In this document: one piece after another, positions 10,874 through 19,596 of the stretch
Layout: each line of letters opens with the position of its first letter
Position numbering within the stretch: the first letter of the stretch is position 1
Assembly: GCF_000701405.1 (NCBI RefSeq)
Contig: NZ_JNIV01000038.1
Location: 1-41,444 of the forward strand
Source: Deinococcus marmoris DSM 12784
GTDB lineage: Bacteria > Deinococcota > Deinococci > Deinococcales > Deinococcaceae
Direction of reading: 5' to 3'
DNA: 41,444 nucleotides
Translations under genes and position numbers: made by a program
Notes under the pieces: model-generated
Database searches by the model: none
The model's input: only the letters and a program-made list of their open reading frames with translations
Told to the model about the DNA's origin: nothing

Positions 10874-12130
10874 ATGCTGACCGCCTTCGCCACGCTGCTG
10901 TGCGTCACGGCGCTGCTGGCCTACCTGGACGAGCGCTATCTCCACTTTCCCACCACCGTGGGCGTCACGCTGGCCGGGGCGCTGGCGAGCGCCGTCCTGA
11001 TCGGGCTGGACGCACTGCACCTGATTCCCGGCGTGCGCGGCTGGGCGGCGGGCCTGCTGCAAACGCTGAACTTCACCAATTTCGTGCTGAACGGCATTCT
11101 GGCCGTGCTGCTGTTCGCCGGGGCGCTGAGTCTGGACGCCCGGCAACTCCTGCGTCAGCGTGACAGCATCCTGATACTGGCCTTTCTCAGCACATTGATC
11201 AGCACCTTTCTGATCGGCTTCGCGGCCTACTTTGTCTTCGGTCTGGTGGGGCTGGACGTGCCGCTGATCTGGGCGCTGCTGTTCGGGGCGCTGATCAGTC
11301 CCACCGATCCGGTGGCGGTGCTGGACCTGCTGAAGCGGGCCAAAGTTCCGGCCAAGATCGAAACCCTGATCGCCGGGGAAAGCCTGTTCAACGACGGCGT
11401 GGGCGTGGTCATTTTCCTGGCCCTGGCCGGAATCGCGGGCATCGGCGGGCGGCACGATGGCGGCGTGGGAGCGCTGGAAATCCTGATCCTGTTTCTGCGC
11501 GAGGCAGGGGGCGGCCTGCTGTTCGGGGCCGCGCTGGGGGTGCTGGGCTACCGCCTGCTGAGTAGCATCAACCAGCACGCCGTGGAAATCCTGGTCACGC
11601 TGGCGCTGGTGGTGGGCGGTTACGTCGCCGCCGCCGCGATGGAGATCAGCGGGCCGCTGGCAATGGTGGTGGCCGGACTGGTGATCTCGGCCAACCGGCA
11701 CGCGGTCTTCAGCGATGAAACGGGCGCATTGGTGGAAAGCTTCTGGGAAACCATCGATCAGGTCCTGAACATCCTGCTGTTTGCCTTTATCGGGCTGGAC
11801 GTGCTGCTGACCCGCACCACCGGAGCGCAACTGATCGCCAGCGCCGTGCTGATCATGGTGGCCCTGGCCGCCCGCTGGATCAGCGTGGCGCTGCCCTTCA
11901 TGCTGGTGCGTGCCCGCGAGGGCTACGGGGCCTACACCGTGCGGCTGCTGACCTGGGGCGGCCTGCGCGGCGGCATCGCCATCAGTCTGGCCCTGAGCCT
12001 GCCCGCCAGCCCGTACCGCACGCACGTCGTGACCGCCACCTACGCCATCGTGCTGTTCACGATTGCCGTGCAGGGGTTGACCATCCTGCCGCTGGTGCGC
12101 CGGGCCGCCGAGGCCAGCCCGGACGCGTGA
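10874..12130 (+). CDS. CPA1-family Na+/H+ (cation/proton) antiporter
   Basis: 418 residues, almost entirely transmembrane, about twelve to thirteen helices. Diagnostic CPA1 motifs are present: SPTDPVAVLDLL, the ion-binding segment GESLFNDGVGVVIF (Asn-Asp pair), and TWGGLRGGIAISLALSLP near the C-terminus. These proteins exchange cytoplasmic Na+ or K+ for protons across the inner membrane, for pH and salt balance. The usual long cytoplasmic C-terminal tail is short here. The gene stands alone between the DUF operon and the reductase gene. Ion preference (NhaP-like or other) cannot be told by eye. Confidence 0.93.
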   Translation: MLTAFATLLCVTALLAYLDERYLHFPTTVGVTLAGALASAVLIGLDALHLIPGVRGWAAGLLQTLNFTNFVLNGILAVLLFAGALSLDARQLLRQRDSILILAFLSTLISTFLIGFAAYFVFGLVGLDVPLIWALLFGALISPTDPVAVLDLLKRAKVPAKIETLIAGESLFNDGVGVVIFLALAGIAGIGGRHDGGVGALEILILFLREAGGGLLFGAALGVLGYRLLSSINQHAVEILVTLALVVGGYVAAAAMEISGPLAMVVAGLVISANRHAVFSDETGALVESFWETIDQVLNILLFAFIGLDVLLTRTTGAQLIASAVLIMVALAARWISVALPFMLVRAREGYGAYTVRLLTWGGLRGGIAISLALSLPASPYRTHVVTATYAIVLFTIAVQGLTILPLVRRAAEASPDA

Positions 12131-12191
12131 AGCCAATGCTATTGCATTCCATCTCACATTGATGACTGCCCACAGGCAGCTCAATACCCAC

Positions 12192-13211
12192 ATGACAAGT
12201 TCAGAAAAGACGATGTCCCGCGAGGTTCAACTGGCCGCCCGGCCCCAGGGTGCGCCCAAAAACAGCGACTTCGCGCTGGTGGACCGCGAACTGGGCCAGC
12301 CCGGTGACGGCGAGGTGCTGGTCCGCAACCTGTTCCTGAGCGTCGATCCCTACATGCGCGGGCGCATGAACGATACCAAGTCCTACACGCCCCCTTTCGC
12401 GCTGAACGAGACCATGACCGGCGGCGCAGTGGGCGAGGTCATGGCCTCGGGTGCAGACGGCCTGAGCGTGGGCGATCTGGTGCTGCACGATCAGGGCTGG
12501 CGCACCCACGCAATGCTGCCCGCCAAGGCGGCGCGCAAGGTGGACGCGATGGACGGCGTCTCGCCCAGCGCCTACCTGGGCATTCTGGGCATGCCCGGCC
12601 TGACCGCCTACGCGGGCCTGCTGGACGTCGCCGCCTTCAAGGAGGGCGACGTGGTGTTCGTGTCGGGCGCGGCGGGCGCAGTGGGAAGCGCCGTGGGCCA
12701 GATTGCCCGGTTGAAGGGCGCATCTCGCGTGATCGGCAGCGCCGGGTCCGCCGAGAAGGTGGCGCACCTGACTGAGAAACTGGGCTTCGACGACGCCTTC
12801 GACTACAAGGGCGGCTCAGTGACCAAACTGCTGCGCGAGGCCGCGCCGGACGGCATCGACGTGTACTTCGACAATGTGGGCGGGGACCATCTGGAAGCGG
12901 CACTGTTCGCCTTCAATCCCTTCGGGCGGGCGGCGCTGTGCGGGGCGATCAGCCAGTACAACGCCACCGAGGCCCCCAGCGCCCCGCGCAATCTGGCGCT
13001 GGCGATTGGCAAGCAATTGACCCTCAAAGGCTTTATCGTCAGCAGCTACAGCCACCTGTACTCCCAGTTCGTGCAGGAGGTCGGCGGCTGGATCGCGTCC
13101 GGCCAACTGCACTACGACGAAACTGTGATGGAAGGCATCGACGGCATGCCCGGCGCGTTCATGGGCCTGCTGGACGGCCAGAACACCGGGAAAATGGTGG
13201 TCAAGCTGTAG
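12192..13211 (+). CDS. NADP-dependent medium-chain reductase (CurA/LTB4DH-like)
   Basis: About 339 residues. It shows the zinc-free MDR fold of the prostaglandin reductase/CurA family: VDPYMRGRMND near the N-terminus, LGILGMPGLTAYAGLLDV, the nucleotide-binding loop VFVSGAAGAVGSAVGQIA, and YFDNVGGDHLEAAL. Such enzymes reduce the alpha,beta double bond of enals and enones with NADPH in the cytoplasm, often as detoxification. The start is uncertain: ATG 12192 or ATG 12213 (MSREVQL), neither with a clear ribosome site; conserved sequence begins at the second. It appears monocistronic. A possible hairpin (ATCCCC with GGGGAT) lies at about 13230-13260. Confidence 0.9.
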   Translation: MTSSEKTMSREVQLAARPQGAPKNSDFALVDRELGQPGDGEVLVRNLFLSVDPYMRGRMNDTKSYTPPFALNETMTGGAVGEVMASGADGLSVGDLVLHDQGWRTHAMLPAKAARKVDAMDGVSPSAYLGILGMPGLTAYAGLLDVAAFKEGDVVFVSGAAGAVGSAVGQIARLKGASRVIGSAGSAEKVAHLTEKLGFDDAFDYKGGSVTKLLREAAPDGIDVYFDNVGGDHLEAALFAFNPFGRAALCGAISQYNATEAPSAPRNLALAIGKQLTLKGFIVSSYSHLYSQFVQEVGGWIASGQLHYDETVMEGIDGMPGAFMGLLDGQNTGKMVVKL

Positions 13212-13286
13212 GCTTGAAAGGCTTGACGGTATCCCCTCGGCTGTGTTGGCTGGGGGGATTAAATTTGAAAGATGCCCAGGAAGAAA

Positions 13287-13445
13287 ATGTCCAGCACACT
13301 CCAGAAGCAGTTGGCGGCGGCGCGGTTCACAGTGGCCAGGGGTCAGGAACGGTTGGTCGAGAGCATCACCGGAAGTCTGCGCGTTGCGGGATACGCCGTG
13401 AAGCGCAGTGCGGTGGCTGAGGCCGTAACAAGGCGCGAGAAGTAA
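13287..13445 (+). CDS. Small basic protein, 52 residues, unknown
   Basis: An open frame with AGGAAG 3-8 nt before ATG 13287 encodes MSSTLQKQLAAARFTVARGQ, then a short amphipathic stretch ending EAVTRREK. It is basic and predicted helical. It begins 75 nt after the reductase stop and fills most of the space before the next gene. It may be a genuine small gene. I recognise no family, and a chance frame is possible at this length. Confidence 0.4.
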   Translation: MSSTLQKQLAAARFTVARGQERLVESITGSLRVAGYAVKRSAVAEAVTRREK

Positions 13446-13549
13446 CCCCGTACGAATGGGCATCCCGACGAATCACCACCCCGCAATTGACATCCCCCTC
13501 ACCTTCTCGCCTCAGTCCCGGATCATGAACATTGGCGAGAATGGGGGTA

Positions 13550-14569
13550 ATGCGTGCCCTCCTGCCCGTGCTGACCCTCGCCCTGCTGGGTGCGGCGTCG
13601 GCGTTGCCCGCCCAGGTCAGTATCGGCAACATCAAGCACGAGTATCAGCGGCTGAACAACTGCGGCCCCGTGACGGTGGGCATGGCGCTGAGCCGCTGGG
13701 GCGGCACCCTGAATCAGTACGACATCGCGCCGAAGCTGAAGGCGGGCGGCGGCGACGTGAACGTGTCGCCCGAGGAACTGGCCGCCTTCGCGCGGAGCCA
13801 GGGCATGAGCGTGCATCTGGCGCGCGGCGGCACTCCGGCCATGCTCAAGCGCCTGCTGGCCGCCGGATTCCCGGTGATCGCCGAAACGTGGTTCATCACC
13901 TCCGACAGCGGCGGCATGGGCCATTACCGCCTGCTGACCGGCTACGACGACGCCAAGGGGAAGTTCTCGGCGCTGGACTCCTACATGGGCCGCCTGGGCT
14001 TTACCTACGCCGAGCTGGACGAGCTGTGGCGTTCCTTTGGGCGCACCTTTCTGGTGATCACCCCCCCAAGCAGACAGGCCGAACTGGACGCGGTGCTGGG
14101 CTATCACGCCGACGCGGGCATGACCAAACGTGCGGCCCTGCGCGTGTCGCTTGCGGAGGCAGAAAAGAAGAACGACGCCGTGGCGTGGCTGAACGTGGGG
14201 CAGGCCAAACTGAACATGGGCGATTCGCGCGGCGCGGTGCGGGCCTTCGACGCCGCCTTCGCGGCCCAGCCTGACCGCAGGCTCGATCCCACGCGCCCGG
14301 CGCGCACCGTGGGCGGCCTGGCATGGCGCACGCTGTGGTATTCCTTCGGCCCGCTGGAGGCGTACACCCGCAACGGGCGCTACGACGACGTGCTGCGCCT
14401 GACGAACGCGGTGCTGCGCGACGTCCCCGCGCACGAGGAAATGTATTACTGGCGGGGCCGGGCGCTGGCCGGAATGGGCCAGACCGCCAAAGCCCAGGCG
14501 GCTTACCGCGAGGCGCTGCGGTTGCGCCCAGGCTTCGGTGCGGCACAGACGGAACTGACGAAACTCTAA
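13550..14569 (+). CDS. Exported C39-like cysteine peptidase with TPR repeats
   Basis: 339 residues from ATG 13550 (MRALLPVLTLALLGAASALPAQ, a clear signal peptide); in-frame starts also exist at TTG 13532 and ATG 13541. The papain-like C39 core has catalytic Cys38 in LNNCGPVTVGMALSRWG, His125 in GGMGHYRLLTGYD and Asp143 in ALDSYMG. A C-terminal half (about 190-339) carries tetratricopeptide-like helices (AWLNVGQAKLNMGDSRGAVRAFDAAF; YYWRGRALAGMGQTAKAQAAYREAL). C39 proteins cut leader peptides at double-glycine sites when fused to transporters; here there is no transporter, so a free periplasmic protease or peptide-processing role is more likely. The TPRs suggest a protein partner. Confidence 0.85.
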   Translation: MRALLPVLTLALLGAASALPAQVSIGNIKHEYQRLNNCGPVTVGMALSRWGGTLNQYDIAPKLKAGGGDVNVSPEELAAFARSQGMSVHLARGGTPAMLKRLLAAGFPVIAETWFITSDSGGMGHYRLLTGYDDAKGKFSALDSYMGRLGFTYAELDELWRSFGRTFLVITPPSRQAELDAVLGYHADAGMTKRAALRVSLAEAEKKNDAVAWLNVGQAKLNMGDSRGAVRAFDAAFAAQPDRRLDPTRPARTVGGLAWRTLWYSFGPLEAYTRNGRYDDVLRLTNAVLRDVPAHEEMYYWRGRALAGMGQTAKAQAAYREALRLRPGFGAAQTELTKL

Positions 14570-14653
14570 ACCCCGTCCGCTTTTCTCTGGGGATTGGAGT
14601 GGGTTGCGGGCCGCTCCAGCAACTTCCTGACCCTGTAAGCCGTATAAAGGGGC

Positions 14654-15409
14654 ATGAATGAACCTGTCCTCCAGGAGACGGTGATTAACCTGCGGCCCTC
14701 TGGCGGCGCGGAACTGGCCCCCCGGCCCGTCACGGCGGGCAAACTGGTACTGGCCACCGGCGGCGGCGTGCTGGCGCTGGCCGTGCTGGGCGGCGCGGCG
14801 GTGGCGCTGTTCAACGTGGCGCTGACCACCGTGACCATCGCCGCCTTCGGCGTGGCGCTGCTGGCCGTGATCGTGCTGATGCCCGCGCTGATGCTGGCCC
14901 TGAACGCGGGCCGGGTGCGGGCCAAGGAAGCGGTGGCCCGCGCCATGCCGCTGGAAACGCTGATCTTGCAGCGCACGCAATTCGAGAACCTGATCACCGC
15001 CAAGAGTCGCCAACTGGCCGAGGCCAACGGCCATCTGGAAGACTTCCGCCGCCTGATCGACACCAACAGGAAGGACATGGACGCCGCCGATCTCGCCCGC
15101 TGGGAAAACGACTTGCAGGTCAGCCGCGACGCCTTTGCCCGCGCCCAGACGCACATGGAAAACCTGCGCGACGATCTGGGCGAGTTTGACCGCCAGATCA
15201 AGAAGGCGCGTATCGACACCCAGCTCGCCCAGGCCAAGGGCAACGTGGCCTCCGCGCTGCAACAGGCCAACCTGAGTGCCGAGGACCGCCACGTCACCGA
15301 GAGCGCCCTGAGCGAGATCGCCCGCCGCGCTGGCCGCAACGCCGCCCTGCTGGACGAGGCGCTGGCCGCTGGCGAGCAGTCGGGCCGCGCCCGTGGAGGC
15401 GGGGCATGA
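14654..15409 (+). CDS. Membrane-anchored coiled-coil protein
   Basis: 251 residues. Two hydrophobic helices (about residues 31-52 and 58-84) are followed by a long charged helical region (about 95-230), for example RQLAEANGHLEDFRRLIDTNRK and ARAQTHMENLRDDLGEFDRQIKKARIDTQLAQAKG. This recalls PspA/toxic-anion-resistance style coiled coils but is not clearly a member. Start ATG 14654 follows a TATAAA box by 5 nt. A small membrane protein starts 10 nt downstream and a TAXI binding protein follows, so the three look like one operon. No enzymatic motif is seen. Confidence 0.72.
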   Translation: MNEPVLQETVINLRPSGGAELAPRPVTAGKLVLATGGGVLALAVLGGAAVALFNVALTTVTIAAFGVALLAVIVLMPALMLALNAGRVRAKEAVARAMPLETLILQRTQFENLITAKSRQLAEANGHLEDFRRLIDTNRKDMDAADLARWENDLQVSRDAFARAQTHMENLRDDLGEFDRQIKKARIDTQLAQAKGNVASALQQANLSAEDRHVTESALSEIARRAGRNAALLDEALAAGEQSGRARGGGA

Positions 15410-15419
15410 GGCCGCAACG

Positions 15420-15623
15420 ATGACCCGCGCCCGCGTGCTGACTGCCGTACTGGCCGCCATCCTGCTGCTGTGCGCCGCCGCCGTGTACCTGGATCAACAG
15501 GGCTTTTTCGGGGGCGAGTCCGCCGTATCAACGCCCACACAACCCGCCACCCCTGCTCAACGGTCCACCCCCGCCGCGCCCCCAGATACCACCAACGGCG
15601 ACGGCTACGGCGAGCTGAAATGA
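15420..15623 (+). CDS. Small single-pass membrane protein
   Basis: 67 residues from ATG 15420: basic N-terminus, one hydrophobic helix (VLTAVLAAILLLCAAAVYL), then a Pro/Thr/Ser-rich tail ending GDGYGELK, probably outside the membrane. The frame is also open upstream from GTG 15393, but that would overlap the previous gene. It lies between the coiled-coil membrane gene (10-nt gap) and the TAXI gene (22-nt gap), so it is probably co-expressed with both. It is unrecognised; it could be a membrane-anchored linker or a partner subunit. Confidence 0.6.
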   Translation: MTRARVLTAVLAAILLLCAAAVYLDQQGFFGGESAVSTPTQPATPAQRSTPAAPPDTTNGDGYGELK

Positions 15624-15645
15624 AATCTTCTACTGGAGGTCCGCT

Positions 15646-16542
15646 ATGAAACGCCCCCTGACCCTCGTGCTGCTGTCCACGCTGGCCCCAGCCCTGTTGA
15701 GCAATGCCCAGGCTGCCGATCCCATCTCGTTCAACGTCGCCACCGGCAGCCCCACCGGCACCTACAGCGCCATGTTCAAGAACATCGGGCGGGTGTGTAC
15801 CGGGAGCGCGTATCTCAAGGAGCGCGGCACCGGCGGCAGCCTGGATAACATCGATCTGCTGATGAACAACGAGGTCTCGCTGGCCTTCGTGCAGAGCGAT
15901 GTCCTCAAGGCCCGCCAGCAGATCGATGGGGACCCGCGCGTGGCGAATATTAAAGCGCTGCTGCCGCTGTACGACGAGGAAATCCATATTTTTGCCAAGC
16001 CGCCCGTGACCAGCAAGAGCTTTCTGGGCAAGACCACCGTGACCGGCGTGCAGACGTTTAACGACCTCAAAGATAAACGGGTGGCGGCCTGGGGCGGTAG
16101 CGTGATCACCGCCAAGGTGCTGAGCGCCAAACTGACCGTGCCCTACAGCATCGTGCCCGTCAAAGACCAGCCTGCCGCCTTTGCCGCGCTGAACGCCGGA
16201 ACGGTGGACGCCGTGCTGGCGGTAATCGGTCAGCCTGCCGCCTGGGTCAAGGGACTTACTGGTGTGCGGCTGGTGCCGTTGCCGTTCAGCCCGCCGCTGG
16301 AGGGCATCTACACCTCCGCCAAGCTGCTGTACCCCAATCTGAGCGTATCGGGCGTGCCCACGGTGGCCGTGCAGAGCGTGCTGGTCACGCGCGACTTCAA
16401 GACCCCCGACAGGAAAGATCGGTTGCTGACCTACAAGAAGTGCGCCGAGGGCAAGCTGGTCAACCTTCAGGAAGACGAGGGGATGCACCCCAAATGGCAG
16501 CAGGTGACCTTCAAGACATGGCCGTGGCCGGAGTACAGGTAG
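15646..16542 (+). CDS. TAXI-family TRAP solute-binding protein
   Basis: 298 residues with a signal peptide (cleavage near AQAAD-PI). The mature part opens with ISFNVATGSPTGTYSAMFKNIG, typical of TAXI proteins that bind the substrate of TRAP transporters in the periplasm; NNEVSLAFVQSDVL and LNAGTVDAVLAVIGQPAAWV also fit. TGGAGGT at 15632-15638 sets the start. No TRAP permease (DctQM or fused TAXI permease) is found in the window, so this is an orphan receptor or serves a permease elsewhere. It follows two membrane genes, suggesting a ligand-sensing assembly; that is inference. Confidence 0.85.
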   Translation: MKRPLTLVLLSTLAPALLSNAQAADPISFNVATGSPTGTYSAMFKNIGRVCTGSAYLKERGTGGSLDNIDLLMNNEVSLAFVQSDVLKARQQIDGDPRVANIKALLPLYDEEIHIFAKPPVTSKSFLGKTTVTGVQTFNDLKDKRVAAWGGSVITAKVLSAKLTVPYSIVPVKDQPAAFAALNAGTVDAVLAVIGQPAAWVKGLTGVRLVPLPFSPPLEGIYTSAKLLYPNLSVSGVPTVAVQSVLVTRDFKTPDRKDRLLTYKKCAEGKLVNLQEDEGMHPKWQQVTFKTWPWPEYR

Positions 16543-16551
16543 GCCAGAAAT

Positions 16552-17220
16552 TCAATCTGCGCCCAGAAAGCTGTTCAGATGACGCGACAGATGGTTGCCA
16601 CCCAGCGGCTGCGGGGTCTGGAATGTCAGCACGGCCAGCGTGCAGTGCGGCCCCGAGGCGCTGTGGCCCTCGGCGTAGGCCCCCTCCAGCAGGGCGCTGA
16701 GGGCGCGGGCCAGCCGCCGGTACCGTTCGGGCGAGAGGCGCAGCGTGAGCGAATCCAGATGGGTCGGATGGGTTTCCAGACTGGCGCTGTCGGGCGGTGG
16801 CGGCAGCGAAATCGGACGCTCGCCTGAGCCGAAGCCGTACACGTCTTCCTCACCCTCGTGCATTAGCGCCCAGGAGCGTTCGTAGGCGCGCAGAAAGCCC
16901 CCGCTCAATTCGCGCATATCCGCCGTGCCGTTGCCCTCTGAATCCTCTGGAGGCAGCAGACCACTGGGCACCCGGAACTCCCGCGCCGCCAGCCTATAAA
17001 AGACCCTACCGCTCTCCCTCTTGACTTCCAGCAGCAGGCCCAGACCGGCCAGTTTGCGGGCGTGGTGGTGCGCCAGATTGGCCGCCATGCCTGCCGAAGC
17101 GGCAATCTCGCTGGGCGAACGCGGCTGCGTGAACAGGCCCAGAAAGCCGATGTTCTGCCGCAGTGCGCGGACAGTGTCGGCGTCGGTGATTCTCTGCGTT
17201 TCTGCCTGGGAAGTGGTCAT
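16552..17220 (-). CDS. ArsR-like winged-helix regulator
   Basis: 222 residues. The N-terminal half carries a winged-helix motif: LRQNIGFLGLFTQPRSPSEIAASAGMAANLAHHHARKLAG, then LGLLLEVKRESGRVFYRLAAREFRVP, the pattern of ArsR/HTH_20 regulators. The C-terminal half is helical, with LSPERYRRLARALSALLEGAY, and may sense a ligand. I chose ATG 17220; the same frame is open up to 17592 but the extension (Cys/Pro-rich, no conserved look) is probably not translated. It converges on the TAXI gene, ending 9 nt from its stop. Confidence 0.7.
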   Translation of the reverse strand: MTTSQAETQRITDADTVRALRQNIGFLGLFTQPRSPSEIAASAGMAANLAHHHARKLAGLGLLLEVKRESGRVFYRLAAREFRVPSGLLPPEDSEGNGTADMRELSGGFLRAYERSWALMHEGEEDVYGFGSGERPISLPPPPDSASLETHPTHLDSLTLRLSPERYRRLARALSALLEGAYAEGHSASGPHCTLAVLTFQTPQPLGGNHLSRHLNSFLGAD

Positions 17221-17682
17221 GTCGCCCAGTCTGAACTTCCGGCTTTCAGCGCGCGAGGGCCTGGGCTGAAAGCCCGTCTGATGGGACAGGGGGGCCGGAT
17301 GGCCCAGACCGCGCAACCGCTGGGCGAAGACAAGCAGGTCTGCCCGGCCAGGCTCGTCAGGATCGGCCTCCCAGAAAGGCAACGCGTGGGCACAGGCGCT
17401 ACCGCAGAAGCCGCTCGCCCCGAACGCAATACAGTGTGACCGAAAGAGCTTTAAGACGTATGGCACAGCCGCAACGGGCAGTGCGGCGTCTCCGGCTAAC
17501 TGAGAGCGGCGAACAGTGGGGCCTGCCTGCGCCTTAAATAGCGCCCGAATGCACCCACCCACGACACCCTCACCCGGTAACAGATGGGACACTCGTGAGA
17601 TTGCTCATGGTGGGGGCAACCGATTTTTTATGAGTGCTGGAGCGTCCTTTCTCACCTGAAACATTGAATAGTGGGAAGCGTC
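17221..17682. other. Long divergent intergenic region
   Basis: 462 bp between the winged-helix regulator (-) and the amidase (+). It should hold both promoters, but no strong -35/-10 pair stands out. A T6 run with a short CTCAT/ATGAG pairing lies at about 17605-17635. The minus-strand frame of the regulator stays open to 17592, which I do not consider coding. Confidence 0.4.
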
Positions 17683-19596
17683 ATGAAGCAGAAGATTATT
17701 CTTTTCTCATCTGCCCTGCTTCTAGGGGTGGCCGGAGCCGGGCTGGCGCAAACAGGCCCCGCACAAATGAATTCAGCGCAGACCAACCCGGCGCAGGCAA
17801 ATCCAGCGCAGGGCGGCGATCCCTTCTTGCGCGGGGTTCCGGCGCAGGCCGCGCCCGTGGGGGTAGGGACGCTCAACGCGGCCCCAGCCCCCATCAACCT
17901 GACTGGAGTTCAGAACGCCGCCTTCGGTATGCCCCGTTCCAGCCAGAGCGGCAGCGTGACGCGCGTGGTCTTTGACCTGCCCACTGGCGTCAGCTACACC
18001 CTGACCCCCACCTTCACCGGGCTGCGGCTGGACATTCAGGGCGCGCGGGTGATCCCCACCGTTTCCGGCAAGCTGGGCGACAGCGTCAACGAGTACCGCG
18101 CCGGGGGCGGGCAGGCCACCCTGGTCACGCCCTATCCCCTGTCGCTGACCGGCGGCTGGAAGGCAGCCGAAACCACCATCGGCACGGGTGGGCGGGTTCT
18201 GGTTCTGGATTTTGGGGCCTCCGTAACAGGTGGGGCCAGCGCAGAACTCAGTGGGCAGGTCCGCACGGTGGCGCAGGGAACAGCACCACAGACAGCGGTG
18301 ACCCAGGCAACGGTTAATCAGGCAACAGTGACCCCGAAAAGCGTGCCCACACCCATGACTCCGGCCCCCGTTGCCGTCAGCCCCACGCTGAATCCCCCTG
18401 CGGTCCTCTCGGTGCCGCGCGCCGTGACCACCCGGCCTGCCACCACCCCGCCCGGCGATGATGTCGCGCCCACGCCCGGTGGCCCGCTGCCGCCCGCGCC
18501 CGCCCTGCCCGGCGCGAATTCGGAAACCCCCAGCGCCCTGAGCGGTCAGGTGGCGGGCACAGCCAGAGGCATCCTGCTGAATCCGCCGCGCATCGGCAAG
18601 AATCCTGGACAGACGCGGGTGGTGCTGGACCTGCCGCCGGGGACGACGTACCGGATCGTGCCAGGGGGCATCGGCCTGCGCGTGGAACTCAGCGGCGTCA
18701 GCGTGATCCCGATGGTGGCGCAGAACATCAGCCCCGAACTGCGCTCCTGGCGGGCCGAGACGACGCCGGGCGGGGCCACCTTCACGCTGCTGACCGCCTC
18801 GCCCACCACGGCCCGCAGCGGCTGGCGTGCCCAGTTGCTGCCGCCCGCCAGCGGGGACCTGTCGCGGCTGGCCATCGACCTGTCGCCTGCGCTGGCCGAC
18901 CTGACCCCGCTGCTTCCCCAGCAAAAACTGCTGGCCGCCGTGCCCGCCATTCCAGCGGCGCGCGGCACGGCGATTCTGGCCCTGAGCGCCAGCTACGTGC
19001 GCCCGCGCGTGGTCCTCGATCCCGGCCACGGCGGCAGGGACCCCGGCGCAGTGGGAGCCGTCGTGGAAAAGGAGATCGTGCTGGACGTGGCCCTGCGTGT
19101 GGCTGCCCTGCTGCGCGCCGCCGGGATCGACGTCGCCTTGACCCGTGACAGTGACCGCGCGCTCGATCCGGTGAAGAACACCGATCTCAACCTGCGCGCG
19201 AAGGCCGGCACGCCCGGTACGCAACTGTTCGTGAGCATCCACGCCAACGCGATGGACGCGCGTAGCGCCCTGCTCGGCTACGGCATCGAAACGTGGTGGA
19301 ACCCCAACCATCCGCTGTCCAGCAGTCTGGCGGCGCTGCTCCAGACCAACATGATCAACGAAACCGGGGCATTCTCGCGGGGTCTCAAGAACAGCCAGTC
19401 GCTGGCGGTGCTGCGCGGCAGCCGCATTCCCGCCGCGCTGATCGAGATCGGCTACACCAGCCATCCCGTGGACGGCCTGAATTTACAGGACACCAATTAC
19501 CGCGACCGCGTGGCGCTGGGCATCGCGCTGGGCATCCGCGAGGCGCTGGTGTCGGGCATCGTGGACGGCGGCGCGGTGGGCGGCGCAGGCAAGTAG
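17683..19596 (+). CDS. N-acetylmuramoyl-L-alanine amidase, AMIN plus Amidase_3
   Basis: 637 residues from ATG 17683, with GGGAAG just upstream. A signal peptide (to about GLAQ) is followed by a short (N)PAQ-type repeat tract. Two AMIN-like beta modules follow (about 90-190 and 295-415: VVFDLPTGVSYTLTPTFTGLRLDI and VVLDLPPGTTYRIVPGGIGLRVEL), separated by a Pro/Thr-rich linker. The C-terminal zinc amidase (about 440-635) has ligands His449 (DPGHGG), Glu464 and His520 (SIHAN), and catalytic Glu588 (ALIEIGYTSHP). It cleaves the amide between MurNAc and L-Ala in peptidoglycan, usually at division. The repair gene starts at the very next base. Confidence 0.93.
   Translation: MKQKIILFSSALLLGVAGAGLAQTGPAQMNSAQTNPAQANPAQGGDPFLRGVPAQAAPVGVGTLNAAPAPINLTGVQNAAFGMPRSSQSGSVTRVVFDLPTGVSYTLTPTFTGLRLDIQGARVIPTVSGKLGDSVNEYRAGGGQATLVTPYPLSLTGGWKAAETTIGTGGRVLVLDFGASVTGGASAELSGQVRTVAQGTAPQTAVTQATVNQATVTPKSVPTPMTPAPVAVSPTLNPPAVLSVPRAVTTRPATTPPGDDVAPTPGGPLPPAPALPGANSETPSALSGQVAGTARGILLNPPRIGKNPGQTRVVLDLPPGTTYRIVPGGIGLRVELSGVSVIPMVAQNISPELRSWRAETTPGGATFTLLTASPTTARSGWRAQLLPPASGDLSRLAIDLSPALADLTPLLPQQKLLAAVPAIPAARGTAILALSASYVRPRVVLDPGHGGRDPGAVGAVVEKEIVLDVALRVAALLRAAGIDVALTRDSDRALDPVKNTDLNLRAKAGTPGTQLFVSIHANAMDARSALLGYGIETWWNPNHPLSSSLAALLQTNMINETGAFSRGLKNSQSLAVLRGSRIPAALIEIGYTSHPVDGLNLQDTNYRDRVALGIALGIREALVSGIVDGGAVGGAGK

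Noticed and set aside
17221..17592. N-terminal extension of the winged-helix regulator
   Set aside because: Open by chance in G+C-rich DNA; no conserved character, and ATG 17220 directly precedes the HTH.
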